Source: Diphasiastrum complanatum (lineage: Eukaryota; Streptophyta; Lycopodiopsida; Lycopodiales; Lycopodiaceae). Taken from it: a stretch of 64,000 nt of DNA. Shown here one piece after another: positions 11,441 through 22,933 of the stretch. A program made the position numbers and the translations under genes. The notes under the pieces are model-generated. The model was not told where the DNA came from. It did not search any database and saw only the letters and a list, made by a program, of their open reading frames with translations. The stretch's first letter is position 1. Each line of letters opens with the position of its first letter. The stretch is from positions 51,909,698 to 51,973,697 of the forward strand of contig CM055097.1 of the NCBI GenBank assembly GCA_029204225.1. The letters are read 5' to 3'.

Positions 11441-13250
11441 GATTTGAATCTGAGAAGATGGCTGTCCCTAGAAGTCAATCCAATCATTGTTAGAAGAGCA
11501 CCCCGTTTGGATCTATCCAAATATAATGGATTAACAGATCCAATTAGATTTTTTCAAATCTATGCTGAATCCTGTGAAGTCTATGCGAGATTTATCCTCA
11601 AGATAAACTTAAGCTATTTCCTATGGCCTTAACAGGTGCAGCACAAGATTGGTTTTATAATCAAGATGAAACTGAGCGTACAGATTGGGAGTTTGTTAAA
11701 CGAGCCCTCATCACTCAGTTCAAACCGCAGAAGTTTATGGAAGACCCTTTTCTACTTCTAAGTAGAATTAAAATGGGAAAGTGGATGGTTTGAGATTACA
11801 TTGAATAGGTGAAACGCCTTAGATCTGAATGCGGACCTGAGCTGATTAACGAAAATGCCATGATTATGTGGTTTTTGTCAGGTCTACCTAAACGGATCAT
11901 ATGTGAGCTGAAACGCCACAATGAGTATGCACTCTTGCAAAATGCTATGGACGATGCAATTCGGGAGGAGGATGAAGATTCAGATGATGAGCCAAATATC
12001 AGTATGTTGCCTTATACAGCAGGGCAGACTACTACGACATCCACCACTATTGCATCAACGAATGCCAACGCTACTGTAGAAATGATGCTCAATGAGTTCG
12101 AGAAACTTGGGAAGAATCAACAAAAACAGATGGAAAAGTTGTAGTCGCAATTTAATGAGAAGATCAAAGCATTGGAAAATTTTCACGGGGAAGCGAACAA
12201 GAAACCTGAAAAGTTTACAAAGACTTTTCCTACCAGAGAAAATGTCTGGTGCTCTATTTGTACAAGAAATCACACAGTGAATGAGTGTCTTCAATTGAAA
12301 AAATGAATGGAAATTAGTGTTTGCCATCTGTGTAATTCACCTGACCATGAGACTGCTTTTTGTAACTTCAACCCTCGGATAATTCAGCAACGGTATGCCC
12401 AAATGGGATATCAAGAACCACAGTATGGAGGAAATCCAGCAGCAAGACCTTGACAATCTATTCTTGGATACCCGGAACGTTTAGCTTTACCTTCCCCACC
12501 AAATCACTCTGCTCCTCCTTCCAATTCGATGGAACCCGAACCTTATGGAAGTGTTGAGAAATGGAACTATGGAACTGATCAAGCAAGTGGATCTTCAGGT
12601 GGATCTTTGAAATAGTATGCTATTTATGCTTTTGCTCAACAACAAGCCTCTAGAAATTAGACCAGAGCACCACTTGGATGCTTTGCATGTGGAGAAAATC
12701 ACAGAGTTGTAGAATGTCCAAATAAAGAAAAAATTGTACCATTCTATCGTGACTGTGGTTATGGGCATTGCTATAAAGACTGTCCAGCAAGACCTAAATC
12801 ACCACCAGCTATAGCGCTTGTAAATTTGATAACAATCAAGCAAAGACCAGTAGCTTAGAATAAATCAAGTGCACCCTTGATGGTGGTCACCAGAGCACAA
12901 AAGCAAAAAGAACCAGTAGTGGATCCAGTACCTACTGATTCTATACCATTGAATGATGCATCTGGAGTCTATCCAAATCTTAATGCAGAAAAACAAAGAT
13001 ATCAAGATATGAGTCAGTGGATCAAACATCTGCTACATCATCATGAAGAACCCTTCAAGATGACTGAACCAGAAGCGCCGCAAACAGAACTGCTCATGAA
13101 TATTTTGTCTAGCAAGACCAATATTTCGTTGGGAGAGTTTCTGAAGTTGGTGCCAAAAGCAAAAGAAGTCTTAGCGCAAAAGTTAGCTCAAGTCAAACCA
13201 GAAGTTCATCAGGAGCCACTTTTTTGTGCTGGATTTGAAGAATCTAATTA
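11441..13250 (+). pseudogene. G1 gag, stop-riddled
   Basis: Collinear gag on the plus strand. A retrotransposon gag capsid domain runs from PRLDLSKYNGLTDPIRFF (about 11500) through TGAAQDWFYNQDE to the segment at 11809-12060. A Lys/Gln-rich coiled region follows, then four zinc knuckles: CSICTRNHTVNEC (about 12250), CHLCNSPDHETAFC (about 12330), CFACGENHRVVEC (about 12680) and a defective YRDCGYGHCYKDC (about 12750). Three have the short C-x2-C-x3-H-x4-C spacing. In-frame stops are mostly TAG or TGA, as expected from CAG or CGA codons. The last open piece, 12877-13251, leads toward protease. Its role would be particle assembly; it is dead. Confidence 0.8.
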
Positions 13251-15235
13251 AGTACTCCATGTTGGAGCCACTTGGGACCTTATTAGATTGAACTTTGGAT
13301 ACACCAATCACGTTTCCACTGAATGTGCTGAATGTAGCCTGGATATCAATGAAACCTATACCATATCTGATTGAGGATGATCTCATACTAGTGAGCCATG
13401 TCTTGACTTATGATGACAATGCTAAACTTACAAATGAGCAGATTCTCAATCATATGGATCCGACCAGATTTGGAGTGTGTAATGTTCCTGATGAACCAAC
13501 AATAAAACTGCCCAAAGTTGTTATATTGAAGGAAGATAGGATCACAGGATCGATGGCAAAGAAACAAGCTAAGCAACATAATAATACGGTCCTAATGGGA
13601 AAATCCCCCTCGACAGATTGATTCAGAGAATGTGCCACCCTTACTGGATAAAGGCAAAGAAAAAGTCAAGGATGATTCTACAAGTCAGAATTCTAGTAAG
13701 ACATCATCGTCTAGGAAGGCTTTACCTTGGAAGAAGAGTTTATATTCTCAGAAGTCATCACCTCCACGATCAATTCTTGCTAAGAAGGCTAAGCGAAGAT
13801 CCAAGACAAGTCCTTTCAAAAAAGAACAATCAGATGTAGTCTATGATATGCTCGAACATTTTAAACGTTATACATTGGATGATGTGGTTATCATGTTACC
13901 TAAAGCACATCATGAACCTGAAGAACACGTGCCAAAATGAAAAGAGGTTTACAATGGCCCAGCTAGAACGCAGCCAATGAATCTTGCTGAACCAGGAGAA
14001 CCAGAAAAGATTGTACAAGTTGGATCACAACTTAATCCTGAACAATATCAAGCACTACGCATGTTACTTATTAAGTATCAGGATTGCTTTGCATGGACTT
14101 ATCAAGATCTGAAGGGTATTCCGACATCAATGATTGAACATACCATACCTTTAGCACTTGATGCAGTTCCAAAGGTTACAAAGTTCTATCGCTGTAATCC
14201 TAATGTTGTGGACCTAATAAAGAAAGAAATTCAGAGATTGCTTGAAGCCGATTTCATTTATGAGATCGAGCATACCGAATGGATTTCATCGATTGTCATT
14301 GTTCCTAAGAAAAATGGAAAATTACGAATCTGTGTGAATCTCAAAGCGTTGAACAAAGTGATGCGGAAGGATCACTTTCCGTTACCTTTTATTGAAAGCA
14401 TTTTGGATCACCTTGCTGGAGCGAAATCTTACAGTTTTTTGGATATATTTAGTGGTTACAATCAGGTTAAGATTGCACCTGCCGATTGTCACAAAATCGC
14501 TTTTGCAACAGAATGGGACACCTATGCTTACAAAGTAATGTCGTTTGGACTCTGTAATGCACCAAGTTCATTTCAAAGAGTAATGCAATTTGCTTGTAGA
14601 GATTATCTGTAGAAATTTCTTGAAATTTACTTGGATGACCTGGGAGTCCATAGTACAGATACAAACCACCTGGATCGATTGGAGAAAGTATTTGAAAGAT
14701 GCCGCAAATATCAGATTTCTCTAAATCCAGAAAAATGTCATTTCCCACGTAGTTGTGCTTGGACATGTGATATTGAGACATGGTATTGCCACAGATTATT
14801 CTAAGATCAAGGCTATTGTAGAATTGCCACCACCAACAACAATTCGTGGAGTTTATGTGTTTATGGGTCATGCAAACTACTATCGAATTTTTATTATCTT
14901 CTTTGCGGATTTAGCACAACCTATATACAAATTGACTATTGTTCCTATTTGGACAATAGAGGTGTTAGAAGCCTTTGAAAAGTTAAAAAAAGCATTAACT
15001 TCAGCACCAATATTGCGTTCTCTAGTTTGGACGATAGAATTTCATGTTCATACGGATGCCTCAAAATATGCCATTGGATCAGTTTTGACGCAGCCAAGTG
15101 ACTATAAGACAGATTATCCTATACGATTTGCGAGCAGACAACTTACAGATCCGGAGAAGAATTATTCAACAACCAGAACGTGAGACGTTAGCCATGATTT
15201 TTTCTGTTCGGAAATTTCATCACTACCTCATGGAA
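13251..15235 (+). pseudogene. G1 pol: linker, reverse transcriptase, RNase H start
   Basis: 13295-13940 is a Lys/Ser-rich linker ending in a segment (YTLDDVVIMLP) shared with G2. From 13977 the RT is clear: CFAWTYQDLKGIP, VPKKNGKLRICVNLKALN, the palm segment FSGYNQVKIAP, FGLCNAPSSFQRVMQ, and the catalytic box YLDDLGVHS. It is interrupted by one TAG (about 14610) and a frameshift at about 14750. The connection and RNase H follow (APILRS, HTDASKYAIGS) and stop at about 15235 in HYLMETHFAF, where copia sequence takes over. No clear protease active site is left and no integrase is attached. The lineage looks Tat/Athila-like from the DDLGVHS box and the primer site. Confidence 0.85.
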
Positions 15236-16205
15236 ACTCACTTTGCATTCGATGAAGATGGAGGCTCATTCATGGAGTATCATGGTGGATACAAGGCAAC
15301 AAAGGACAAAGAAGTAGGAGACATGCAAGCAAAAGTTGATCACTCACATTTATTGTTTGTTTGCTGTATTTTTCTAAAGAGTTCAGAGTTGGAAGCATGG
15401 TGGAATCATTTCACTTACATTCTATTTGATTCTTCATGTTCTAGTCACATTATTACATGTAAAATTGATGTAAGAAATAGTGAAGCATCCCAAGTGAACA
15501 CTATTCTCTATATCAATTATGGTTGTTTCTATTTTGAGCATTACATGATCATTGAAAGGAGGTCTATTCTTAGGAAGAAGATCATTCTTATGATGGATCA
15601 AATTTCTATTGGCAAAAACTATGCTAGGAGCATTGGAAGCTAGGAACGCGAGTTTTGAGGTACATCATTGGAACTCGAGATTTTGGCATATTGTATGAGG
15701 GATCATCACCTAATCTTTTTGGATTTTCAGATTCGGACTATGCTGGAGATGTAATGGATAGGAAATCCATTAGTTCTTATTGTATTTTCATAGGTGATGG
15801 AGCTATATCATGGATGTCAAAGAAACAAGTCACTATCTCATTGTCATTTATTGAGGCCGAGTACAAAGCTCTTACACATTGCACAAAGGAGATGGTATGG
15901 ATCAAGAGGATGATCAAGGATCTTCACTTGCTGGATTTTTCAGAGAGCCCAATCATCTTTTGTGACATTCAATCAGCCCAAAGAATGGCATCCAATCCTA
16001 TCTTTCATGCTAGGAGCAAGCATATTGAGATACAATATCATTTTGTGAGGGAGCGAGTCATTGCAAAGGAGGTGGAGCTTCAACATGTGTCTTCAAGGTA
16101 ATGTGTAGTTGATATCTTCGACAAAGCATTGAGAAAAGACTTGTTCATGAAGCATAGGACTTCACTTGGAGTATTATCAAAGTCTATGCTAAAACTAGTT
16201 GAAGA
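15236..16205 (+). pseudogene. chimeric copia fragment: novel module plus RNase H
   Basis: 15252-15640 encodes a module (DEDGGSFMEYH ... CKIDVRNSEAS) that does not match standard copia pol. It matches the C-terminal part of the non-autonomous copia ORF at 25133-25879 at protein level. At about 15630-15660 it switches, through a sequence reading CATTGGAAGCTAGGA, into an ordinary copia RNase H: RVLRYI, GFSDSDYAGD, EAEYKAL, FHARSKHIEI. The RNase H ends in LVEEGV at the LTR. A TAG at the switch and another in the RNase H tail inactivate it. It was probably made by template switching between two copia RNAs and then inserted into G1. Confidence 0.7.
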
Positions 16206-16210
16206 GGGAG

Positions 16211-16782
16211 TGCGAAAGATTCAACTAGTTTCATCACATTTTGCAATATTTCCATATTTGACATATTGAGGCCAAAACTTTTTTTAGACTTAGAGGTTGA
16301 CTTTTCAAAGTTCATTAGTCTAAATTTCATTTGAATAAACACTTTTTGAAAGTGTGGGAAAGATAGAATGCGAGTTTGAGTAGATTCAATTTGAATAAGT
16401 TGGGTACATTGAATCTAGACCCAAAATTGGTAGGGTTAGCATTTTGGTGGGAAAGCCAAGTGGCCAAATAGGGTTTGGACCTGCTATAAAAGGATGTAAC
16501 TCGTGGAGAGAGTCATATTCTCTCTTCTCTCCCTCATTTCATCATTATACATGGTTCTCTTTGGGTTCTACTACTCATTGGTGCACTATCTTGGTGTTAT
16601 CTTGCAATCTTGTGTGTAGAATGCTCATTTATTGCTTTTTTTGGTTTCACACGTGTGAAATACAGTAGGGTACTGTAATTGTACGGACAGAAACAACACA
16701 TAATCATTTCATTCAAGTTTGATCAAGTTCTATTAGTGTTTGCATCTCAAATTGTGTGTAGATGCTGATTTTTCTACATTGG
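16211..16782 (+). repeat. copia LTR, family A
   Basis: Starts TGCGAAAGATTCAACTAG after a polypurine tract (GAAGAGGGAG) and ends near CTACATTGG. It matches the LTRs at 24561-25137 and 28766-29409 in reverse orientation. TATA box CTATAAAAGG at 16484-16493; palindromic G-box at 16645-16660. The 3' end is truncated: the 28766 copy is about 80 bp longer and reaches a primer-binding site. Confidence 0.85.
16645..16660. promoter_or_regulatory. G-box palindrome in copia LTR
   Basis: TTTCACACGTGTGAAA is a perfect 16-bp palindrome with a CACGTG core, about 160 bp downstream of the LTR TATA box. Related sites occur in other copia LTRs of the window. Confidence 0.7.
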
Positions 16783-18271
16783 TGAAATTGGTAGTGTATT
16801 TCCTCTTTCATCCTATTGGAGATGTACTCCCCTCCATCATCACTTCTTAATACTTTCAAGCTAGTATTAAGTTGCTTTTCCACAAGAGTTTTGAACTTTA
16901 CAAAGGACTCAAAAACTTCACTTTTCTTAGACAAGAGATAAACCCAAGAGTATCTTGATTTATCATCAATAAAAGTGACATACATAAGAGCTTCACCATT
17001 TGATTCATGTGAAAATGAATAAACATCCGAGTGTATACGGTCAAGAGGAGAGTTAGATCTTATCAAAGATCTCTTGAAAGGAAGCTTATGAGATTTGGAG
17101 AATCCACAAGCTTCACAAAGCTTGCCACACTTGGATATGGTTTTGGGAAGTCCTCTTGCTAGCTCCTTTTTCACCATGGTCTCCATAGCTTTGTAGTTAG
17201 GATGGCCTAACCTTTTGTGTCATAATTCCACTTGAGTGAGCTCCGCCCTTGCCATGTTCACACTTCCAACCATCACATTAGCATCCAATTTGAATAACCT
17301 CCCTTGCTTGAAACCACTAGCAATACATTTTTCATCTTTCAAGATAGAACATGCTCCATGCTTGAAATGTACATCTAATCCACTATCCATAAGTTGTCCT
17401 ACACTCAACAAGTTCTTTGTAATTGAAGGTACATAAAGAATATTGTCTAGATCTACTTTTTCAGATGATCCTAGACATAAAGGAATGGATCCAACACCTA
17501 CAATCTCACATTCTTGATCACTTGCAATGAAGATAAATCTTTTAGAACTATTGTAAGAAAGTAGATTAGAAAAGTAGTCTTTTTGGTTAGTCATGTGAGA
17601 GCTTGCCCCACTATCAATCCACCAAGTGTCTTGATTAGATGTTTGTGGTGAGGATACCATCAAAGATAGAGTGTCTTCTTCCTCCTCCTCAAGCACAAGA
17701 TTGCCTTGATTGTCCTTCTCTTGGGCATTCTTCTTCTTGTAGCACTCGGATGCAAAATGTCCCTTTTTGCCACAAAAGAAACACTTTAGCTTCTTCTTGT
17801 CCTTCTTGCTCTTTCCTTTGGAACGATGCTCCATCTTTGTTCTCCATCATCATGTCTTGAGTCTTCTTGGATGGAAACTTCTTCTTCTTTTAATGAATCC
17901 CATGTCTCTTTGGATGTGGTACAAGATGAGATTTCTTTCAAAAGTTCATTACTTACATTCATTTTTATGCAGTGTAATGCAACTCTACATCTCTTTTTGT
18001 ACTTAGTCAATTCGACTCCTCCTTGAGGTTCTACTTCCACCTCAAGTACTATGTCATAAAGATCATGAAGTACAAGCAAAGACTCCATTCGAACTATCCA
18101 AGTAGCATAATTAGTGGATGTAAGTCTTTCACTAGCGTCAAGCAAAAATCCACCCATTGATGTTATTTTTGAATGTGAAAAAGCACTAGAAACTCTTATG
18201 GTTTCTCTAAGAGATCTGAACCTAAAGTCTTCTAGCATTAGAAAGCTTATAGACTCAATCCTATCACTCAT
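16783..18271 (-). pseudogene. copia gag, protease and integrase, 3'-truncated
   Basis: Minus-strand copia. The gag N-terminus (18271-17850) includes TSTNYATWIVRMESLL and the UBN2 segment CIKMNVSNELLKEISSC, then loses most of the gag core by a deletion with frameshift at about 17860. 17834-17220 is open and carries a normal zinc knuckle (CFFCGKKGHFASEC) and an intact protease box (WWIDSGASSHM). A TGA replaces the Trp of the pre-integrase WHKRLGHPN motif. The integrase core has HSDVYSF and RSDDGGEY and is then cut at about 16783, directly against a family-A LTR lying in the opposite orientation. RT and RNase H are missing. The cut is a likely inversion breakpoint. Confidence 0.85.
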
Positions 18272-18649
18272 GAACCAATCTAGAATGATGGAAATGTAGA
18301 TTTTAGTCTCAAACCTGTAAAATCATTCCTTAACCTTTGATTTTTAGCAATTTCTCTCTTCAACATCAACATACACTCAAAAAATTAGAGAAGATCAATT
18401 AGTTGATTTTGCACCAAAAATCACTCAAATTGGGTATGTGAGTCAAATTCTACAAATTTTTGAAATTTCTCGGTCAAAATCGTAGCTGTACGACCTCACA
18501 CGTGTGAAAAGGGTTCCTATAGCCCACAACAAGTTCTGGTCCAAAAATTTTGAGAATATCTATCAAATCCAGGAGGTGGAGGTGTCTGACTTCTTCCTGG
18601 CTGCTTCTCCTTTTCTGGTTCGTCGTCGCTTATCTCCATCAGGTCCGCA
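18272..18649 (-). other. copia leader/LTR remnant
   Basis: Non-coding sequence upstream of the copia gag above. It contains a palindromic G-box at 18496-18507, like those in the other copia LTRs, so it is probably what remains of the 5' LTR and leader. I could not fix its ends. Confidence 0.45.
18496..18507. promoter_or_regulatory. G-box palindrome
   Basis: TCACACGTGTGA, a perfect 12-bp palindrome with a CACGTG core. Confidence 0.65.
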
Positions 18650-19372
18650 GCATCAAAATATTGAGATGTGTCCAATATATTGAGTTATTGTTGGAGCTTT
18701 GGCCCGTTTTGTACTTGATGCAGAGTGATATCTGTCATCAGATATCCTAATATCGTGATAGGCTGCTTGTGCTTAATGCACTCATGAAGACAATTCGAAG
18801 CAAATTGTGTCCAATCATAGAGGTTTTGGGCATGCAGTCGTGAATCTGCCATCATGTGAAACATGGACATGGGTACCCTCAGCACTTTCATTCGAAGCTT
18901 CTGTGTGCATCTGGTGAGATATGCACATTCTGCTTGAAGTTGTTTGTCATTGATTGCTTCCAGTATGTACCCATCCTTGTTCTTCCACTTGGTCACAGAG
19001 GGATCAATATATCTGAAATATGTCGTTTGCTCTATCTTCTGGAGTGTCCTTGTGACAGTGTTTGGCCCTCATGGGAAACCATAAGGTTGCAAGTCAGCTG
19101 CCGCAAAGGATACATTATATACATAATTCCTGATAGGGGGAACTATGATCTGACATGATCTTGCCGTGGTATGATAATTTGCATATGCCATGTGTACCAG
19201 ATAGGGGCTTTGATAACCTGTCAAGACAGGGATCTGAAATTCGATTTCCTTGAAGAAGGACTCTGCCTACTGGTACCAGGTCTGCATCTTTGTAAGGTCA
19301 AGCTTGCACAGCTAGATGTCGAGCTTGCTTGCTTCAGGATCATATGAATTGGAACTGGGGTTAGACGACATG
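18650..19372 (-). pseudogene. unrecognised ~240-aa ORF downstream of the G2 integrase
   Basis: From ATG at 19372 one frame runs on the minus strand to a stop near 18650, broken only by two TAG and one TGA codon, all explicable as CAG or CGA decay. The longest uninterrupted piece is 18685-18996. It has an ordinary mixed composition with runs such as FFKEIEFQIPVLTGYQ and TILGYLMTDITLHQV. No zinc knuckle, protease, RT or membrane segment is seen and I do not recognise the family. It lies after the G2 integrase and two repeat arrays, in the same orientation, where env-like or additional ORFs occur in some plant gypsy elements. Alternatively it is the gag-position ORF of another element that shares the same leader repeats. 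Confidence 0.5.
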
Positions 19373-19402
19373 GTTGAAAAATGGAAGGAGAGATCTAAAA
19401 AA

Positions 19403-19760
19403 ATTGCTTCGGTTGAGATGAGAAAGGTTGGGCTCCGGTTGAAATCTGATGGAGTGGCTTCGGTTGTAATCTGATGGAGTGGCTTCGATTGAGATCTGCT
19501 AGGTTGGGCTTTGGTTGAAATCTGATGGAGTGGCTTCGGTTGAGATGGGAAAGGTTGGGCTGCAGTTGAGATCTGATGGAGTGGCTTCGGTTGAAATATG
19601 ATGGAGTGGCTTCGGTTGAAATCTGATGGAGTGGCTTCGATTGAGATCTGATGGAGTGGCTTTGGTTGAGATCTGATGGAGTGGCTTCGGTTGAGATGGA
19701 AAAGGTTGGGCTCCAGTTGAGATCTACTGCAGTGGCTTCGGTTGAGATGGGAAGTGGCGG
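19403..19760. repeat. minisatellite array, ~25-bp unit
   Basis: About 13-14 degenerate units of 25-26 bp with consensus GGCTTCGGTTGAGATCTGAT plus GGAGT. The core CGGTTGAGATCTGA is shared with the arrays at 20381-20812 and 39797-40705, all in the same orientation relative to G2. Confidence 0.9.
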
Positions 19761-20380
19761 TGCAAAATGGTTCGAAAAGTGTGGGGGAAGGGATGTAAGA
19801 ATGGGTTTGGAAAGAGAGTTATGTGGAAGATGCTTGTGTTGGGTAGAGCGGTGTGGGTGATGAAGTAAAGGTGGGTGAACAGAGTGAGGTTGAGTGAAGA
19901 AGATGGCGAGTGGAATAGGAGGAAGTGGAGGTGTTTGACAATGTTTTTAATGTTATGGATGTGTATCTGTCAGGGATGAAGCAGGTTGAAGGTGTATGGT
20001 GTGTGGTTGTGATTGTAGGATGTTCAATAGTGTGACAGGAGCGTGATAAGTGCTCGTGTGACACTACCCCTCAGCATGCGAAACTTGAGATATAAGGTAT
20101 TCTGCCGGCGACGTTTGTGTTGAAGATTTTGGTGATGGCGCTCATAAGGGAGTGATAACGATGGGGAGATCGTGTGAAGATGATGACGGACGGATTGAAT
20201 AGTTGAGCACCAGGATCGGTGTCAAGAGCAGGAAGATCGCCGCAGATCGTCGCTAGAAAACGCTTTAGTTTCGCACTTTGCTGAGGTGCGAATGGCTTCA
20301 GTGAGAGGGCATTTATTGTCACCGTCGTCTGGTTGCAAGGGAGATGGGACGTGCTAGTTCATAAAATTCGAATGTATGTC

Positions 20381-20812
20381 CTCCGGTCAAGATTCAAAAT
20401 GACTGCTCCAGTTGAGATCTCACAGAACTGCTCTGGTCAAGATTCAAAGGAAGGCTCCGGTCGAGATTTGAAGGGACTGCTTTGGTCAAGATATGAAGGA
20501 ACTGCTTCAGTCGAGATCTGACGGGACTATTTCGGTCAAGATCTGACAGGACTGCTTCGGTTGAGATCTGAAGGGACTGCTTCGGTCGAGATCTGATGGA
20601 CGGTTGAGATCTGACAGAATCGCTTCGGTCGAGATTTGAAGGAAGGCTTTGGTCGAGATCTGAAGGAAGGCTCTGGTTGAGATCTGAAGGAACTGCTTCG
20701 GTCGAGATCTAACAGAACTGCTCCGGTCGAGATTTGAAGGAAGGCTTCGGTCGAGATCTGAAAGAACTGCTTCAGTCGAGATCTGACAGAAGGCTCCGGT
20801 CGAGATTTGAAA
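20381..20812. repeat. minisatellite array, 24-25-bp unit
   Basis: About 17 degenerate units, GCTTCGGTCGAGATCTGA plus six or seven variable bases. Unit length near 24 keeps antisense frames open (QISTEA-type repeats on the minus strand), so the 119-codon minus ORF here is a repeat artefact. Between this array and 19760 lies about 600 bp of GC-richer sequence without a supported gene. Confidence 0.9.
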
Positions 20813-21235
20813 AAAAAATCTCATGATGCATAAATGAATATGTTTGATGCAATTGAAGAACTCCAAGGAAAATAGGATTGTAGCTCACAGTAGAAGTTCT
20901 TATAAAAGAGGTGTATCTTGAGGAATGTTGGTTACCTTGAGATACCAATGAGACAGAGATGAGGTGGCCAAAGTATGAGAATGATTTTCTAAGGAGTAGC
21001 CTATCAGTTGTCGATCTAGAACACCCATGACCCATGAGTATGAACATAAGAAAGAGAAGAAAGAAAGAAAAAAATGCATAGAATGTACTTAAGTAATGAT
21101 ATAAAGTATAAACAATGAACGAGGTGAAATAGGCGAGATGTACAAGGAAAGGAATAATATAATATTTATTTATTTATCTATTTATTTATTTTTTTCAAGG
21201 GAAAAGATCCTAAATTGGGTCAACAAAGAACAACT

Positions 21236-22933
21236 CTTTGTAGTACTGTCGTAGACGACCACCGTTTACGACAGTGTCTAGGAGTGTCTCGTCAAGTATT
21301 TGTAACTGGACTGCACCATTAGGAAATATTTTGTTAATAACATATGGCCCTTCACTTATGAACTTCAACTTGCCGGGTGCTTCTTTGATGTATAAAGAAG
21401 TACCTGGTCACCTAAATGTAGACCTTTATTGTGCAGGTGACGGTCATGTCAGGCTTTTTGGCGTTATTTGTTAACTAGTTGTGCGTGATAAGATATTAGT
21501 CTTGTCTCGCATAACTGGGCTAGCGTAAATAGCCTGGTTTTGACTTGTTGTTCAATGGAAGCTTTTTCACAGAGATCTGTTGAAAAAGCCTCCGTAACTC
21601 GTAGCGAAGGTACTAAGAATTCTACGGGCATTACCACTTCTTGACCGTATACTAAGTGGAAAGGGGTTACCCACCCAGTGGCTTTCTTCGGGGTGGTGCG
21701 GTAAGCGCAGATAGCTGAGAAAAGTTTTGTTTCCCAATCAGAGCGACTGGTTTCAACTATCTTGGTTAGAATCTTACAGATCGTCATGTTAGTTGATTCA
21801 GCCTGGCCACTACACCTAGGATAGTACGATGTACTTTTTCTGTGAACGACAAGGTAATGGCGTAGGAGATTATCAAAGACAACATTTAAAAAATGCGTGC
21901 CGCGATCACTAACAAGCTCCATGGGACAACCAAAACGGGTAATAATTATTTCGTAAAGAAAACGTGCAACTGTTTTTGCGTTGGTGTCCTTCGTTGCTCA
22001 GGCCTCTACCCACTTAGTGGCGTAATCTGTGGCTATGAGGATGTATCGAGCTTGGGTATGTTTCGCTGCTGGACTGATGGGTCCAACAAAGTCAATCCCC
22101 CACTTATGGAAGGCTTCGTCTTCTATAATGGGAGTCAATGGTGTGAAGTTTGCTTTGGTATTTTGCTTTGCTCTTTGACAGACATCACATGCTTTTATGA
22201 CAACAAACGTGTCTTTAAACAAAGATGGCCACCACAATCCTGCTCGAAGGATAATCTCGCTGTGGTTTCAGTAGAAAAGTGGCACCTTCGATGCCCTCAT
22301 GAGCCTGAGATATTATCGGTCGTATCTCAGATTCATAGGCACATCGTCGAATAATGCCGTCAACGCCTCTTTTGTAAAGTTGTCGCACAATTAACTGAAA
22401 GGGCGCTGCTTTTACTAAAATTTTTTTTTTTTTTTTTGCACACAGGCCTTCTTTTAGTCGGCCTTTTGTGAGGAACTGAGTGATCTCCTCAGCCCATAGG
22501 GGTGTGGCATCAATCTGAAAAAGGCATGCATCGGGAAGATCATCGTTGACTGGTGCAGTTGCTTTTTCAGCACTTGGTAGTCTAAAAAGGTGATCCGCCA
22601 TGAAATGTTGGGACCCTTTCCGAACGACTATACGGAAATTAAATTCCTCCAAAATTAGTAGCCATCGAGCTATTTGTCCCGTCTTACAGGACTTATTAAC
22701 GATATATAGGAGTGCTTGATGGTCTGTGTAGAAAACAAAGGTCTGGCCTAATAAATAATGTCGTAGGTGTTGTAGCGCATAGACCATTGCCAATGCTTCT
22801 CTCTCGGTAGTGGTATAGTTTACTTCAGCAGGCACCGATTGCCTGCTTAAAAAACGTATGGGAAAGTCCTTGCCATACTTGCCTGGTTGTGCAAGAAGAC
22901 CCCCAATGGCATACTTACTTGCGTCAGTATGCA
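21236..22933 (-). pseudogene. G2 RNase H and integrase
   Basis: Minus strand. RNase H opens with HTDASKYAIGGLL at the 22930 end, then YTTTEREALAMVYALQHLRH, FVFYTDHQALL and HFMADHL. An expanded poly-T run (22421-22437) encodes a Lys stretch. The integrase zinc region is partly frameshifted. The core shows GIDFVGP, a TGA after TKWVEA, LVSDRGTHF and GQAESTN (the DDE triad), and the C-terminal segment ends near 21236 (KLKFISEGPYVINKIF). RT is absent here: upstream at 22934 the strand switches, and the matching RT lies on the plus strand. In a live element these enzymes would remove the RNA template and insert the DNA copy. Confidence 0.85.

Noticed and set aside
16713-16782. C-terminal end of a copia integrase ORF reaching 16713
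   Set aside because: These codons read antisense through a copia LTR; the integrase ends at about 16783.
22889-22933. Start of a gypsy ORF at 22889
   Set aside because: The first 15 codons are the reverse strand of the G2 RNase H; true RT-side sequence begins at about 22934.
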